The notes beneath the pieces were generated by a model that had not been told where the DNA came from, searched no databases, and saw only the letters and a program-made list of their open reading frames with translations. From the NCBI RefSeq assembly GCF_013403875.1, contig NZ_JACBNX010000019.1, forward strand, positions 56,914 to 120,913: 64,000 nt of DNA, written 5' to 3'. Below are positions 62,446-64,000 of this stretch, piece by piece (position 1 is the stretch's first letter; every line of letters starts with the position of its first letter). The translations under genes were made by a program, and so were the position numbers. This DNA is from Burkholderia guangdongensis. GTDB lineage: Bacteria > Pseudomonadota > Gammaproteobacteria > Burkholderiales > Burkholderiaceae.

Positions 62446-63366
62446 TCAATTCTCGTCGATCGGTGAATCGAATTCACAGATGTAAGGGGCGAGCCCGGCG
62501 AACTGCATGAACGCCGCGAGCCGATGTTCGTGACGCTTGCGGCGCTCGGCGACGAGGTAGTAGTGGCCGGGCGACGGCACCGACATCGGGAACGGGCGGA
62601 TCAGCCGGCCGCTCTTCAGCTCGTCGCCGGCGGTCAGCACGTCCGAGAGGCAGACGCCGGACTTCTGCAGCGCCGCCTCGATCGCGATGCCCGAATGCGC
62701 GAAGTGCAGATTGCGCGCGGGCGCGGGCAGCGCGGCCGCATGGATGCCGAGCCACGTTGCCCAGGTCTTGCCGTCCTGATCGTCGTGCAGCAGGCAGTAG
62801 CGCACGAGATCGGCGGGGCTCTGCAGGCCGTTCGGCTCTTCGACGAGGCTCGGATGGCAGACCGGAAAGAACTCGATCGCGCGGAACGGCACGACCCGGT
62901 AGCGGGTCCAGTCGCTATCGCCCATCGAGTAGAGGATCGTCAGGTCCGCGGCCGGATTGATCTCGTTCGAATCGCTGTCGTGCACGAGCAGATGCACGGT
63001 GAGGCCCGGGTAGCGCTGCGAGAACTCGCCGATCACGCGCGGGAAGAAGCGATGCGCGAGCTCGGCCGGCGCGGAGATCTTCAGCGAGCCGCGCATGCCC
63101 GGATGCGCGGCGTCGCTGCACGCCTCGGCCATCATGTCGAGCGCCTGGCGGACCGAATGCAGCAGACGCAGGCCCGCGTCGGTGAGCTGCACCTGGCGGC
63201 CCTGCTTCTCGAACAACGGCACCTTCAATGTTTCTTCGAGCGCGCGCACCTGATGGCTGATCGCGCTGTGCGTGACGCACAGCTCGTCGGCCGCGCGGCC
63301 GAAGTGGCGATGGCGCGCGGCCGCCTCGAAGGCCCGGAGCGCGCTGAGTGGGGGCAGTTTCCGCAT
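62446..63366 (-). CDS. LysR-family transcriptional regulator (GcvA-like)
   Basis: The 306-residue protein has the LysR winged helix (LPPLSALRAFEAAARHRHFG, then AADELCVTHSAISHQVRALEE at residues 22-45) and a periplasmic-binding-type effector domain. The start MRKLPPLSALRAFEAAARH resembles GcvA and related amino-acid-responsive regulators. The ATG at 63366 matches the family. It is upstream of aguA and potF on the same strand. The 425-base region beyond it leads divergently to potG, so it probably governs polyamine or agmatine uptake and deimination. Confidence 0.9.
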   Translation of the reverse strand: MRKLPPLSALRAFEAAARHRHFGRAADELCVTHSAISHQVRALEETLKVPLFEKQGRQVQLTDAGLRLLHSVRQALDMMAEACSDAAHPGMRGSLKISAPAELAHRFFPRVIGEFSQRYPGLTVHLLVHDSDSNEINPAADLTILYSMGDSDWTRYRVVPFRAIEFFPVCHPSLVEEPNGLQSPADLVRYCLLHDDQDGKTWATWLGIHAAALPAPARNLHFAHSGIAIEAALQKSGVCLSDVLTAGDELKSGRLIRPFPMSVPSPGHYYLVAERRKRHEHRLAAFMQFAGLAPYICEFDSPIDEN

Positions 63367-63791
63367 GAATGGGCGTTGCGCAGAAGCGCGATGGGATAAT
63401 GATCGACCTGGCGTCACGGCCGGCGCGAAGCGCGATCATTCTAATCGGCCTCCGGATCGATGAATGCATCGGCGCGCGTCGCGACGGTCGCATCGATGTA
63501 TCGCCGACCAAAATGGCGACCGACCCTGTCTGATCGACCCATCCGTCGCCGACGATGTATCGATCCCGTTCAATGTCAGAAACCGAAATTTGAGATCCAA
63601 CTTCTTTTTGGAAAGGTTAAAAAAGCGCCTGGAGACATAAAGAAGGGATGAAAGTCAAATGAAATACGAGGCAATCTAGTGGTTGCGCGACCGCGCGCAC
63701 GACACGCACGCGGTCCGCGACGTATCGCAGCGCTTCCCGCGCTTTCTCGACAGGCATGCCCGCCTGGGATTCGAACACAAACGGTTAAATC
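63367..63791. promoter_or_regulatory. divergent region between LysR gene and potG
   Basis: No gene is supported in these 425 bases. The central part (63580-63660) is clearly AT-rich, with GGTTAAAAAAGCGCC and TTTTTGGAAAGG. Direct GATGTATCG copies occur at about 63495 and 63558. A 44-codon minus-strand frame near 63757 lacks a ribosome site. The region would hold promoters for both sides. Confidence 0.4.
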
Positions 63792-64000
63792 ATGAATTCG
63801 GCGCCTTCAATCCATCACGCCACGCCGGGCCGATCAGCGGCCCCTTCCGGCAACAAGACGGACGCGTTCGTCCGCATCGAAAACGTGGTCAAGAAATTCG
63901 GCGACAGCACGGCCGTGGACAACGTGAACCTGACGATCATGAAGAACGAGCTGTTCGCGCTGCTGGGCAGTTCGGGCTGCGGGAAGTCGACGCTGCTGCG
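63792..64000 (+). CDS. potG: partial polyamine ABC transporter ATP-binding protein (PotG-like)
   Basis: The frame starts at ATG 63792 and is open to the right edge (69 residues plus a partial codon). After a leader of about 25 residues it reads FVRIENVVKKFGDSTAVDNV and LFALLGSSGCGKSTLLR, the N-terminal A-subdomain and complete Walker A of a PotA/PotG-type ATPase. The permeases potH and potI would be expected to the right. It faces away from the potF-aguA-lysR block, yet PotF is the natural substrate-binding partner. No strong ribosome site is seen before the ATG. Confidence 0.87.
   Translation, partial: MNSAPSIHHATPGRSAAPSGNKTDAFVRIENVVKKFGDSTAVDNVNLTIMKNELFALLGSSGCGKSTLL

Noticed and set aside
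63755..63790. A tRNA-like T-arm (GTTCGAATCCC on the minus strand)
   Set aside because: No matching acceptor, anticodon or D-arm can be folded around it.

Overview
The window is about 67-68% GC, has dense bidirectional coding, and carries gene families and neighbourhoods typical of a Burkholderia chromosome (ssuDCB-ssuF, aat-bpt, rnr-rlmB, an accessory type VI secretion cluster). The species is not determined by the sequence alone; the pseudomallei group is a plausible inference. Three tRNA genes (His-GTG, initiator Met-CAT, Leu-CAG) divide the core DNA, and two of them are followed by mobile or island DNA.

Layout. Positions 1-15471 (minus strand) hold a type VI secretion operon: tssA, tssB, tssC, hcp, tssE, tssF, tssG, clpV and vgrG. 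It is followed by a DUF2169/pentapeptide adaptor-like gene, a second pentapeptide protein and a gene cut by the left edge. Most neighbours overlap by 1-10 bases. The baseplate and membrane genes tssJ, tssK, tssL and tssM are not in view and probably lie to the left. Two small unknown genes, dusA and tRNA-His follow, then a decayed island (17585-19755) ending in a broken integrase. The sulfonate-use genes ssuD-ssuC-ssuB-ssuF come next. After them lie a membrane protein, a 3-hydroxyisobutyryl-CoA hydrolase-like gene, an SMR pump, a UPF0303 gene and initiator tRNA-fMet. A compact pair next to that tRNA encodes a DUF2778 (Tlde1-like) L,D-transpeptidase toxin candidate and a two-helix membrane protein that is probably its immunity partner.

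Positions 27231-39520 are mostly housekeeping: an epoxide-hydrolase-like enzyme, a Nudix hydrolase, aat, bpt, pyrD, an amino-acid/cystine uptake pair, an oxidoreductase, a GntR regulator, rpiA, rlmB and rnr. tRNA-Leu is followed by a P4-type integrase and a small island. The island holds a putative HExxH zincin with a partner gene, a frame-broken membrane gene, a schlafen/AlbA_2-like gene truncated by an IS256-family element, and the 3' stub of a group II intron. An AruI-like thiamine-diphosphate decarboxylase, an AbiE toxin-antitoxin locus with a deleted toxin, an alpha-hydroxy-acid dehydrogenase, a low-GC pair of membrane proteins, an SDR and an AtoE-like transporter follow.

An IS1341-type TnpB element lies just before the last block (54455-64000). 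That block encodes an M20 peptidase, a cysteine hydrolase, a desuccinylase-like enzyme, a glutamine-synthetase-family enzyme, an RpiR regulator, PotF, agmatine deiminase, a LysR regulator and the start of PotG. With the AruI-like enzyme this looks like a neighbourhood for arginine, agmatine and polyamine uptake and breakdown. The joint role is inferred from gene content.
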